DNA from: Rhizomucor pusillus | Lineage: Eukaryota; Mucoromycota; Mucoromycetes; Mucorales; Lichtheimiaceae | Direction: 5' to 3' | Assembly (NCBI GenBank): GCA_900175165.2 | Contig: FWWN02000564.1 | Span: 1 to 64,000, forward strand | Length of the DNA: 64,000 nt | Shown: one piece after another, positions 1 to 10,114 of the stretch | Numbering within the stretch: the first letter of the stretch is position 1 | How the letters are laid out: each line of letters begins with the position of its first letter | The notes under the pieces: model-generated | What the model was told of the DNA's origin: nothing | Databases searched by the model: none | What the model saw: the letters and a program-made list of their open reading frames with translations, nothing else | Made by a program: the position numbers and the translations under genes

Positions 1-672
1 GTTTGTTCCCACTTGCGAACCCAATCATGTCGTTCCTCAACCTTTTCTGGATTATTTCTCTCCACAGACCGGAACTCTGCTTGTTCCAGGGAAAGGTTAC
101 ATTCTATTCTCGAAGTTATAAACATGCTATGTGTAACTATTAAGACCATCGAACCGCTGCATTAAATACTCAGTCACTTCGGCGACAACAGTAGAGGGAT
201 TAGCATCAATAAAATCGACAACGGCCTTCATGTGTTTCTCAGTCAGAATGCGTCTACGACCTTTCTTTTTACCACTTTCAAAGATGCTGTCGGGACGCTC
301 CTCATACAGTTTGACCCATCTCTGCGCTGTGCGAACGTGAATACCTAATTGCTTCGCTGCAGCAGAAGCACTCATACACTTCTCAATCTTCAGTTTGAAG
401 AATCTAGCCTTGTCATGAAGAGTGTAGGAAGTATAAGCACGTTTGTCCGTCATATCTCTCATATGAGAATCCTTATCTCTAGGCTTATCTATTTGCATCA
501 AATTAGCTCGAGGAGATTCCTCTGCAGGCATTTTTTGCAAATACTGAGTATGAGAACTAATCGTTTCAAGAGCATATTGTCCTTGATCAACAATGTAGTC
601 CATGGGCTCAGGTCTACCATTCTCATAGACAACATTTCTTTGTCCATCTTCGTATAAAAATTGTACACTCAT
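1..672 (-). pseudogene. Degraded Tc1/mariner-like (IS630-type) transposase fragment
   Basis: The first 181 codons (672 down to a stop at 127-129) are open. They carry a helix-turn-helix near residues 85-120 (alanine-rich AAKQLGIHVRTAQRWVKLYE) followed by a basic stretch, KKKGRRR, as in the DNA-binding domain of Tc1-like transposases. Downstream, at positions 1-100 on the same strand, the expected continuation is readable in a different frame (residues such as SVERNNPEKVEE). The copy therefore has an in-frame TAG and a frame change between roughly 103 and 129, and the catalytic DDE part lies beyond the window edge. Family assignment rests on the HTH and on recall of similar Mucorales elements. 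An intron could in principle explain the break, but I found no splice pair that restores the frame. Probably inactive. Confidence 0.7.
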
Positions 673-724
673 TTAAATTGTAAAGTAGTAGGAAAAAAAA
701 GAAAGCGCCAAGATTTTCCTTGGG

Positions 725-887
725 GCGACATTTTTAATTCCTAAGCACGCGACATCTATCTTTGGAGAATACTACAAGATAATTTTGGATAGTGCGACAT
801 TCGATTTCTAAGCACACAACATTTATTTTTAGACACTGCGACAGTTGTTTTTGAAAGAGGGACGTTAATTTTCTATGCCTGCGACAT
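725..887. repeat. Degenerate 22-bp periodic repeat array with GCGACAT core
   Basis: The heptamer GCGACAT occurs at 725, 749, 794 and 881, and GCGACAG at 838. Weaker versions fall near 771, 815 and 860, giving about eight units at 21-24 bp spacing. The octamer CTAAGCAC precedes two units. The array lies between the start codon of the broken transposase and the 3' end of the next gene, so it may be a subterminal repeat of the same element. That link is an inference. Confidence 0.6.
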
Positions 888-920
888 TACCTTTTGGAAA
901 TACTGTACTAGATATAGCAT

Positions 921-1988
921 CTACTTTGTAGAACGGGCTTTTGCCAATGTAGCATCAATTTCACACATTCCTTGTACAAATGCATTCTTATTTAACAACC
1001 CCTTCTTGTCTGGATCGCATTGACGCCATATTCGTGCAAGAGTTTCGTCTGGCAACCGACTTCGGCTCCAAATGATCTTGACAGTCTGTCCGTCGACAAT
1101 GCCGTCGTCGTTGATGCTTTCAAATAAACTCTCGTATCGTTCAACGGGACGAGAAGGCGGTGGCGGTGGAGGTGTTACTTTCTTCTGCTGCTGTTGCTGT
1201 TGAGGAGTAGGGGGGAGAGGAGGAGTAGGACGAGGTTTCGCGGCGGTTTCTTCGGTTCGCAGCAGACCTGGCAGAGGAACGGTGGCAGAGGAATTGGTTT
1301 GGAGGCGGCTTGGTACGGACGGACGAGGCTTGGGCTGGATAGGTGGAGGATTAGATACACTGCGCGCTTTATTCAGCTGCGGCGGTTTCGGCTTGATCTC
1401 AGGCTTTCGCCGCTGGGATGATGGCTTTACAAGTTGGTATCCATCGTCAACGTCGTCGTCAAAGTCAAACAGCAACGGCTCCTTTGTGGTGGCAGACGTG
1501 GAATACGACCGTGATCTATTATTCTTCTTACTGACACTGTGATGACTATTGCTGACTTTATTGCTATCACTGTGTAGCTGGGGGGGTTTGGGTGCGATGG
1601 CTGGTTTTTGCTTTGGTTTGGAAGAAGCTGCTGCAATGGCCTTTTCAAATGCATCAATTTTCTTATCTAGAGAACGCGGGGTAGTTGCCATCAACTCAGT
1701 CTCTTCTGGCGGGTCCTTGTTGGAAATAACAGACCACGCAGAAGAAAGCGTAGAATTCGGTGGGGACACGCTGATTCCAAGTTTGCTGTCCTGCACTGGC
1801 TTTTCACTATTGGTGAGGAACTCGACATAGTTGTACGGAAACAGGCCGCGGTTGTTAGTTCCTTGAATTCGTCCTTCGTACCAGCCGTCCTCCGGTGAAG
1901 GCACAACGTCGACGAGAATGTCGCCTTCTTTAAATGTTAATTCGCTTGCATCGTCAGCTGTGCAATCGTACAAGGCTTTTGCTTTCAT
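921..1988 (-). CDS. SH3 and EH domain protein, probable endocytic/actin adaptor
   Basis: Single exon of 355 aa. Residues 1-58 form an SH3 domain (ALYDCTADDASELTFKEGD, then GWYEGR and GLFPYNYVEFL). The middle is serine- and proline-rich with several PPxP stretches and a short poly-Q/poly-P tract. The last ~75 residues are an EH domain (LPDETLARIW, then the DPDKKGLLNKNAF calcium-type loop). SH3 domains bind proline-rich ligands and EH domains bind NPF motifs, so an adaptor role in endocytosis or cortical actin is likely. The ATG at 1988 starts directly on the SH3 domain; the frame stays open 81 nt further upstream but without an ATG. I cannot name a specific orthologue. Confidence 0.8.
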   Translation of the reverse strand: MKAKALYDCTADDASELTFKEGDILVDVVPSPEDGWYEGRIQGTNNRGLFPYNYVEFLTNSEKPVQDSKLGISVSPPNSTLSSAWSVISNKDPPEETELMATTPRSLDKKIDAFEKAIAAASSKPKQKPAIAPKPPQLHSDSNKVSNSHHSVSKKNNRSRSYSTSATTKEPLLFDFDDDVDDGYQLVKPSSQRRKPEIKPKPPQLNKARSVSNPPPIQPKPRPSVPSRLQTNSSATVPLPGLLRTEETAAKPRPTPPLPPTPQQQQQQKKVTPPPPPPSRPVERYESLFESINDDGIVDGQTVKIIWSRSRLPDETLARIWRQCDPDKKGLLNKNAFVQGMCEIDATLAKARSTK

Positions 1989-2125
1989 TTCAAATGCAGG
2001 GTATATATAATTGGGCAGCTGGTGTACAACAAGAGAAAGAAACAACACATTTGGCAACTCCCGCGCCAAAATCGCCGTCCGCTTTCATGCGTTATTAAAA
2101 CATTAATGTATTGACAGTGTGTGTT

Positions 2126-3030
2126 TTATATTAAATCTCGTTCATCTAAGCTTGTTTTCATATCTTTATCGTGCTGCTTGATCATCTCCATTACTTTTTC
2201 CACAATCATATGCGGCTCAGCCATTGCGCCAACCCCTGATGGGACCTTTGTTATTTACAATCATCACAGGCATGTTACAAGAATCTTACCGGTATCTCCA
2301 CATGCAAGCTGTTTGCTGATGGGATCAATGACGTGGAAGCGCAAAAGCTCTCGGAGAACACCAAGATGGCGTGCGGTGAAAGGGTGGTTCCACATATTGG
2401 TATTCATTGCAGGACATACAATCACTGGTTTTGAAGGATCCCATGCTCGCAAAACACATGTCTGGTTATGTCCTTCATGGTTACTGGTGCAATCCAACTT
2501 TATAGCGTGGGTTTCTTACCAACAAATTATCACACAGGCCATTGGCAATCTTTCCCAATGTGTTTGCATCTAGCGGTGCAATAAGCATGACATCCGCCCA
2601 GTTTCGAAGCTGATAAATCTAGTCAGTTGTTGCCGTCGATGCGAGAGAAAAAGCCTTCCATCACCTCAATATGTAAAATGGGATCTGTTTTCTTTTTCCA
2701 TAACTTGATATGTAACAAGTTTATATCAATACTTTCTACCATGCATCAAGTCATTTGGTTGCAACACTTACAGCCCATTCTTCGTCGTCCGTGTGTACCA
2801 CAGCATCCACCTGATCGTTCGTAAAAAAGAAATGCGCCGCTTTGGTGGGAACAACCTTGACATTGACATTAGGAATCTGTAGACATTTGCTTAGCGATGT
2901 TGTTACGGCAACCTGAGAAGAACGGGAAACTCGACATGGCACATGCCTGTTTAAAGAGCTTCACGAGCTCGGGGATCTTTATACTGGCAACGCTTCCTGT
3001 TGCTCCTATGAGGATATTCAATTCATGCAT
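2126..3030 (-). CDS. CAB3: Phosphopantothenoylcysteine decarboxylase (coenzyme A biosynthesis)
   Basis: Six exons: 3030-2947, 2876-2772, 2703-2665, 2609-2520, 2461-2290, 2235-2126; 199 aa. The HFCD flavoprotein fold is clear: GATGSVASIKIPEL at the N-terminus, a conserved His in KAAHFF, PAMNTNMW and ACGDTGVGAMAEP. These supply the His, Asn and Cys used to decarboxylate 4'-phosphopantothenoylcysteine to 4'-phosphopantetheine. Intron 1 (2877-2946) starts with GC (CAG|GCATGT). With it removed, the peptide spacing between IPEL and VVPTK matches the human enzyme; a GT choice nearby lengthens it. All catalytic residues sit in one short chain, unlike the split yeast Hal3/Vhs3/Cab3 arrangement. The symbol is by function. 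The start is the only in-frame ATG after an upstream stop. Confidence 0.85.
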
Positions 3031-4386
3031 TTGAGTGGCGGAAAGAGTTGCTTGACCTGGTCCCTCCGCTGCTGACAAACCCAAATATTTGGACCTTCCT
3101 GCATTGAGATGACTGTACTTTTACGTACTTGTCTGTTGTAATGTAGATCTTCTAGTCTCGAGTATAATCATCCATGGACAATGATTTAACCCAGGGCATC
3201 CGGACGCTGCCGGAACCAGAATGTATGTATCGGCTAGTCCAAAGAGATCTATCTTCTGTATCTGTGAAGGTTCACATGTTTATGTCGGTAAGACGCTTGC
3301 TGTCAATGTATTTTTGTATGGTAGTATTGACATACAGCGCATAATGTGTGAGCAATTCACTTGATAAGCGCACTCACGAAATCAAATAGATCAGTCCGTT
3401 GCACTGTTTGGAAGTCGCTGTTGATCAGACGTGAACAATATTGTCTTCCAAAATTGATATGATATGACAGTCCTAGTTCCCTTTTGCAGATGTAGCACAA
3501 CTTCCGAAGCAGATGCTAATCCGGGTCTTGATTATCTGTGCACGAGATTGCTCTTGTTGGTGATGAAGACTTATCGCACCCAGTTAGATATCACATATAA
3601 ATAGTCGTACAAAAAGTTAGATATTTTCCAATATTTATCTTTGTACATAATGAGTAATGAGATTGAGGGTACATAGGCGTTGAATGAGAGCTGCATTTGA
3701 AGGACTTGCGGTTCCAGATACAACGAACAGCAATCAATAACGGTATATTCAAGAAAACAGTTTTTGATGGAACCACAGCAACACGCCAGTCGCACAAAAC
3801 TTCTGTTTCAAGGGAAGTATGAGTGTAGGGTCGGATCAATACACTGTACAGTGTCAATTTTCCCGCGGTCGCTGGGCTTCTTTTGCTACTGCAATAGGCA
3901 TTTTCGTTCTCAAGGTAGCAGCTTTGCCCAAAATGTGTAACGTCTATCAATCGGCGAAACACAACAACTTTGATCCGCAGATATTTTCGAGAGTGGGACA
4001 GAGACCATGGAAAGCGAAAGAATGTGATACTTCTTGCTATCTCCAGCGTTGCTGACCGCGCAGCGTGACGCTTGCTTGCAGACATACATCATGCTTCTAT
4101 AATTATCAGGATGAGCTTGCGGTAATGCACGAACGCAGCTGTCGATGAATTAGGTAAAAGGGTCCACGAGATCGGGCCCGCGTTTGCCCCCATAGTAGAG
4201 ACAGTGATAGAGACAACAGAGACAAAAGAAAAAATAAAGTGCACACGAACCTTATCAGCCCGCCTGTCCTCCTCACGCCCCCTTTAAGCATTAGCCGCCT
4301 TTCTTTTCCTTTTCCAGCTCCCTGCGTCGTCTTCCTTCGTTTCTTTCTCACCCAGACCGCTTTTCCTTTCCTCTGCGTTGAGGTAC
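3031..4386. other. Intergenic region, possible small first exon, otherwise nothing recognised
   Basis: No gene can be supported. At 3174 (+) an ATG opens a 38-codon stretch ending at a good donor (GTAAGACG at about 3288), with a plausible acceptor near 3340, but later exons could not be assembled into a recognisable protein. Longer open frames at 3591-4085 (-) and 3819-4055 (+) have no protein character I recognise. The last 150 bp is CT-rich, as expected for the leader of the downstream permease. Confidence 0.35.
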
Positions 4387-6840
4387 ATGATGTTTTCACC
4401 CGGCAAAAAGTTGACAAAGGAGGAGATCGCAGCGCGGGACGCTGAGCGACTCAATCAACTAGGGTATAAACAGGAACTTAAACGAGAGCTATCGGTGAGA
4501 ATGCTCTTTATCTGATGCAAAACTCTGCCTTCCTTGACTCTTACAACGAAACTGTGTGATGCCTTGCAGTCACTAGGCAATTATGGAATTGCGCTAAGCG
4601 TTGTATGCATATCTTCGGGTTTGACATCTTTGTTCAAATGCAAGTAAACTGCGACAGATCTTTGTTGTCTCTATCTTGAAATGCTGATTTACACATATGT
4701 TTTGTAGATGGTTTGACAACAGGAGGTCCCGTACGTTTTATATTAAACTCTGCAGATCAAAAGCGGATATATGTACTCACATGGATTGGTCCTTGACAGG
4801 TTACAATGGTGTGGGGCTGGTTTGCGGTTTGTATCTTCACGTTGGACGTGGGTCTTGCTCTTGCAGGTAAGCACGTAACAGCACGGGACATCGCGTGCAC
4901 CGCACAGAAATATTCATCGCAAACCTTTCCAGAAATTTCTTCTGCATACCCGACCAGCGGAGGTCTGTACTGGTGGGCAGCACGACTCAGCACGCCGCGG
5001 TATGCTCCCGTTGCATCCTGGTTCAGCGGGTGGTATAACCTGATTGGCCAGTTTGCGGTGACAGCAGGCATCGATTACGGCCTTGCGTTGATGATCAGTT
5101 CTGTTATTTCGGTAGGCCAGTATGGCCAGTGGGTGCCAACAACCGGCGCCATTGTCGGTATTCACGTCGCCATTTGCTTTTCACACGGTATCGCCAATTC
5201 TATGGGGCCCAAAGTGATGCGTGCTATAAACTGCAAGTAAAAGAAATCATAACTTGGCTTTAAGTTCAGCGCGATCCATTAACTGAATATATGTATAGCA
5301 ATAAGCACCTGGTGGCAAGTTATCTCACCCCTGGCCATTATTATCACCATTCTGGCCACGGCCCCCACCCGGCAGCCCGGCAACTTTGTCTTTTCATACT
5401 TCAACAATGAAACGGGCTGGGCAAGCACTGGATACGTTGTACTTGTAGGCCTTTTGCAAGCTCAGTTTACTTTGACTGGCTACGATTCTTCAGCACACAT
5501 GTCAGAGGAGACAAAAAATGCAGAAATTGCTGGTCCTGTTGGCTTAGTGATGGCTATCGCTGGTAAATGGACATGGCAATTATTTCGGTTAATTCGTTGA
5601 ATCTCACTCAAAATCTTTGTGGCAGTGAGTGCAGTCATGGGATGGATATTTATCATTGGATTTCTGTTTTGCATACAAGACTTGGATGCCACCATTGAAT
5701 CGAGCACTGGATTCCCAGTTATGCAAATTATGTTTGATTGTGCTGGGCGCCAGGGCGGCATTGTCCTTATGGTGATGTTAATTTTCGCATGCTGGTTCTG
5801 CGGATTTGCATCCGTTACGGTATGTATATACTCAAGAGAATGATGAGATACACGCCTTATATGGTTCTCGCTCTCTCTGATACCAAGTATAAATTTTCCA
5901 AAAGGCGAACTCGCGCATGATTTATGCATTTTCAAGAGATGGTGCCATTCCAGGAAGCAAGTATTGGCACAGAGTTCACAAAGGTCTTGAGGTATAGAAT
6001 CAAGTGCTGCGTAGAATTTCTATTGCGCTTTTCGCTTACACGAGATGTTGTATGAATTATATCTTTAGACACCCATCAACGCTGTGTGGTTTTCGGTCAT
6101 TGTAGCTTCCCTGTTAGGCCTCCCATCCCTGGGGAACGCAACCGCGTTCTCCGCTATTACCTCTGTAGCAACCATTGGTTTATACCTCTCGTACGGTATT
6201 CCAATAGTCTGTAAATTATTGAACCGCAAACAATTTAAACAAGGTATGTGTGACTTGGAAGAGAAGATGCCGTAGATAGTCTAAATTCACTTGTTTTGTA
6301 TAGGACCTCTACATTTGGGTCGGTTTTCTGATATTATCGGATGGTAAGCATGTTCCATTAACGAAATCGTAAATAATTGAGCATTGTTTACTGATACAAA
6401 GAGTGACCAGTATCGCTGTCGTGTGGATTGCGTTTATCACTGTACTTTTCGTTCTGCCTCCAGAGTGTAAGTGCGAAGAAGAAAGCAACGTCAATGCAAA
6501 TGTAAATTCTAAAGCTTGAGTGATAATTAGATCCTGTGACGGCTGTAAATATGAATTGTGAGTGGCATTGTAGCGAAATGAAGGAAAAGTATATGGATAG
6601 CACCATTTACCAGGTATTCTTTCCTGTGACATAGATGCATGTCTTGCTATTGGCGCAGTGACTCTGGGTGCAGGAGGCCGTTGGGTCATTGATGCCCGCA
6701 AATGGTTCAAGGGTCCCGTTACAAATGTTTCTATCGGCGATGATGACAGTCAGCAGGAGAAAAACTATGGCGAGCAAGATGAGGAGATCCGAGCAGTTGT
6801 CCATATCCCGCCGCCGGATAACGTGAAAGAAAAACTGTGA
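4387..6840 (+). CDS. Amino acid/GABA permease, APC superfamily
   Basis: Thirteen exons: 4387-4494, 4570-4639, 4708-4730, 4800-4866, 4933-5232, 5299-5562, 5626-5819, 5905-5991, 6069-6243, 6304-6343, 6411-6466, 6531-6557, 6635-6840; 538 aa. It belongs to the fungal ACT/GABA (UGA4-like) permeases: N-terminal RLNQLGYKQELKRELS, GLTTGGPVTMVWGW in the first membrane region, SAYPTSGGLYWWAARL near residue 95, and NSRMIYAFSRDGAIPG near residue 345. Twelve membrane helices are expected, at the plasma or vacuolar membrane; the substrate cannot be told from sequence. Introns 2 (4640-4707) and 6 (5233-5298) begin with GCAAGT, and only these give the conserved KYGLTTGGP and INSISTWW junctions. Exon 3 is 23 nt. 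The last acceptor choice (CAG at 6410) avoids an apparent frameshift. Confidence 0.9.
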
Positions 6841-7215
6841 ACTTTCTTGTTGTAATACATATTTAGGAGTATTTGATCTCGATAAAAAGTAACAAACGTC
6901 TAGCAACAGCTTTACGAGAGACTCTCTGATACATATGAGTTTACAACGGACGCTATCTTTAGAGAACTGGACATAACAAGTGGCAAAGACGTCTCGAAAG
7001 TTATGTCTCTGTGACTTTATAAACTGGATGGAAATTAAAAGAAAGAAAAGACAATGCTATAAACCTGAGATATGGTCTCGTTGATCGATCGATATTTAAG
7101 TATTCAACCTGTCACGGAAGGATGCGTCAGGAAGAGTCAAATCGGCACTTGAATGAGACTGATAATCTCCTGGTGCTACTGTGCGCCGCTTGTCATTTTT
7201 ATTTTTTCCAACAAA
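6841..7215. other. Intergenic, HIS5-type promoter region
   Basis: No coding sequence. The right part contains the bZIP-like sites listed separately. Nothing else recognised. Confidence 0.6.
7123..7139. promoter_or_regulatory. Two Gcn4/CPC1-like half sites upstream of the histidine gene
   Basis: TGCGTCA (7123-7129) and GAGTCA (7134-7139; TGACTC on the other strand) lie 5 bp apart and about 80-90 bp before the start codon of a histidine biosynthesis gene. TGACTC and TGACGCA match Gcn4/CPC1-type or CRE-type bZIP sites. General amino-acid control is therefore plausible, by motif and context only. Confidence 0.4.
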
Positions 7216-8487
7216 ATGCCATTCGATCTTCAGAAAGTAATTCGTCCCAACATTCTGGCCTTAACGCCATACCGATGCGCACGCGATGACTACAATGCCG
7301 GCATTCTGCTTGACGCCAACGAGAACGCATACGGCCCGTCGCTTCCAGAACAACTGGAAGGCGATCTCAATCGATACCCTGATCCCTACCACGTCAAAGT
7401 CAAGGAGCGCCTTTTAAAGCTTCGCAAAGTTCCGTCTATCAATAACTTGTTTTTGGGTGTCGGTTCTGACGAAGTCATTGATCTCATTATGCGAATCTCC
7501 TGTGTCCCTGGCAAGGATAAGATTTTGATCACTCCGCCCACATATGGCATGTACTCTGTATGCGCACAGATCAATGACGTCCAAGTCGTAAAATCGTACC
7601 TTGATGTCCAGGACAGTGCTTTCCAACTGCGTGTTGATGATGTATTTTTTCTTTCTATGAATCGTACCCCAACCGGTGTTCTAAGGAATAATAACATGAT
7701 CCTTTTTTGTAGATACTGTCTTGCATCAAGGCAAACCCAGAAATCAAGATTATCTTCCTCTGCTCGCCAGGAAACCCTACTGGCACATGTCTCCGCCACA
7801 AGGATATCAAGGCAATCTTGGAATCCGACTTTGGAGGTTTCGTGGTAGTAGACGAAGCCTACGTTGACTTTGTCGAACAAGAGAACGGTTCTGTGGCCAC
7901 TTGGGTCGATAAGTATCCCAACCTGATCGTTATGCAGACTCTCAGCAAGAGCTTTGGTCTCGCTGGTATCCGGTACGATAATCGCTGAAAAGTAATGAAA
8001 ATAATCCTAATTAGCCAAAATATATAGATTGGGCATTGCTATCTCTGACCCCGCTGTCATCCAAATTCTCAATAACACCAAGGCACCTTACAACATTGGT
8101 ACACCTAGTGCTCAGATTGCATTCGATGCGCTGTCGGAAGCTGGCGTCGCAAAGATGGAGGAATACAAGAACGCTCTGATTAAGCAACGTGCCGTGCTCA
8201 TTGAAAAGCTTCAAAATTTCCCTGTTCCGGGCATCGGCCGTATTCTGGGCACCAACGACGCCAACTTTATCATGGTACAGATTCTCAACCAAAAGGGCGA
8301 GCCGTGTAACGAGCGCGCAGAGAAGGTATACAAAGTCCTTGCCGAGACGAGAGACGTTGTCGTTCGCTTCCGCGGTAAAGAGTATGGATGCACCGGCTGT
8401 TTGCGCATCACCGTTGGCACCGAGGAAGAAAACAAGGCATTGCTTACTAGACTCGAAGAAGTCCTCAGCACTGAGGTTTCTGCATAG
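7216..8487 (+). CDS. HIS5: Histidinol-phosphate aminotransferase (histidine biosynthesis)
   Basis: Three exons: 7216-7641, 7713-7972, 8028-8487; 381 aa, normal for the family. It is a PLP fold-type I enzyme that converts imidazole acetol phosphate plus glutamate to histidinol phosphate. Visible features are LDANENAYGPS near the N-terminus, SPGNPTG (Asn ~163), VVVDEAYVDF (Asp ~190), the PLP-binding lysine in TLSKSFGLAGIRLG (Lys ~221) and the C-terminal substrate-binding arginine region GCLRITVG. The ATG at 7216 is favoured over upstream frame extension because it begins the family-typical segment FDLQKVIRPNI. Two Gcn4-like sites sit just upstream. Confidence 0.93.
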
Positions 8488-10114
8488 ATCATGATTATAC
8501 AAATAACAATACAGTTCTTCCTTTATTCGCATTTTCAACGTAATCTTCACCATCAAAATGAAAACTTTTGCTTCACTGATGTGAACGGGAACATAGAAAC
8601 TGATCACTTTGTATTCGCATATTCACCTTCTTGGTTTTTGTCTTCCATCACATTCTGGACTATACGCAGGTGGGTGTATCATCAGTTTATAATTATACTC
8701 ATGCCATACCTTGTAGGACACCAAGTCGTTTCCCGATGGATTTTCACAGAGCGCTGGGTCAGAACCACGTACCCACCTTGCGATCCTGTATGCACTTTTT
8801 GCATCGGGGCTTTTGACTCTTTTGCTGGAAGCCAGATTTAGGACAACGGTTCCGGAGGACATACTAGACAATAAATCTTACGAAGTGCGAAAAAAATTGT
8901 TGTATGGATAACGACGGACACTCTTTATAGCTTTTCCTCGATCCATCATGACATAATAGACTTGACGTAATAGAGTCATTTTGCTTGTGAAGGTGCCGGT
9001 AAGGTATTATTTTTGGGGCGACTTGTCTCTTTTTGGGAAGAAGGTCCGAGCGCAAGACCTTGGCAGGACATTACCATATCTGGATGACATGCCCTGGAAC
9101 GCATCATCGCTGCAAGTTTATATAGAATGACTTTGCCATTTATAAATTAACTAGACAACTCCTGTCTGTCAAACAGAATGCTCCTCAAATGCATATGCAA
9201 GGATATTGATACCTTTTTACGCGTTACATTGACAAGAGTGACGCTCTAACATCGCTATAGCCCTGATTCATCAGCCTAACATTGCGCTTGATCTCTGTCC
9301 ATTTCCCAAACAAGTAGCAACTCATGCTACCCTATCGAGAGACAGCATTCTGAAGGAGGCAAGCCGCTGCTCTCCCTGTTCTAGTTTACTTTTTGAAGCG
9401 ATTTACGCCACAGGCCATCCAACGGAAAGGGTAAGAGAGACCTCTGGCGAAACCAGTAAACAAACCACCGTTGACATACCATAGCTACGGATTGGATCAA
9501 GGAGAAAAATCAAAAAGTGAGGATGCGCAAGATCGTGTCCCCCCTCAGAAGCTGCGAGGTCGGGTCGGATAAAGAAAAGAAAAGAAAAAGCATGAGAGGG
9601 AAAGAGGGCCCTTTATAGTTTTCCCAGGCGGCTGTTGAAGATTTTCCGCATCAAGCAAAGAAAGAAGTTGTCCGTTTTCTTACATGCAAGAGTTGGCAAA
9701 GTGCATTTGAAAAACGTGCAAGGAAAGATTTATATACTCGTCGAAATATTACCATGCAACACGTCAGCTCTGTTGCATTGATGCTACCACAGAAACAGCC
9801 GATCTCCGCATGAAAATTCATTGTGCCAGGCACTTGCCATAATTCTTAGCATGTGGCGTCAACTGATAAAGCATACATTCTTAAAACGTTCGCAAAAATG
9901 CATCGCTAACGGTCACACAGGTAAATCAATTTGTGCTTTGATCCAAGATGCCATTATCTCCATTGACGTAAGTTGTTGTTGCGGATATCTGCTAAGGGGA
10001 CATCCTTATTGGGTCTGTGTGTGTAACATCGGCTGAATTTTACCACACTCGGTTTAAAAAAGGGCGATTTGCGGGTTAGCAACGAGGTTGCAGAAGCTGA
10101 AGTCGAAAACCAGA
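8488..10114. other. 1.6-kb intergenic region with no recognised gene
   Basis: Only short open frames without family character occur on either strand. There are AT-rich stretches and a purine-rich tract near 9570-9600. No tRNA-like or repeat structure was seen. Confidence 0.5.

Noticed and set aside
2871..2950. Apparent frameshift between first two exons of the phosphopantothenoylcysteine decarboxylase
   Set aside because: Resolved by a GC donor (CAG|GCATGT) that restores the frame and the family's peptide spacing.
3591..4085. 164-codon minus-strand open frame
   Set aside because: No domain, odd composition rich in Ser/Tyr/Ile, no splice context, and overlapping frames are equally open.
6340..6412. 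Apparent frameshift in the GABA permease near residue 440
   Set aside because: Using the CAG acceptor at 6410 rather than the AAAG at 6401 gives an open frame and the usual IAVVWIAFITVLF helix.
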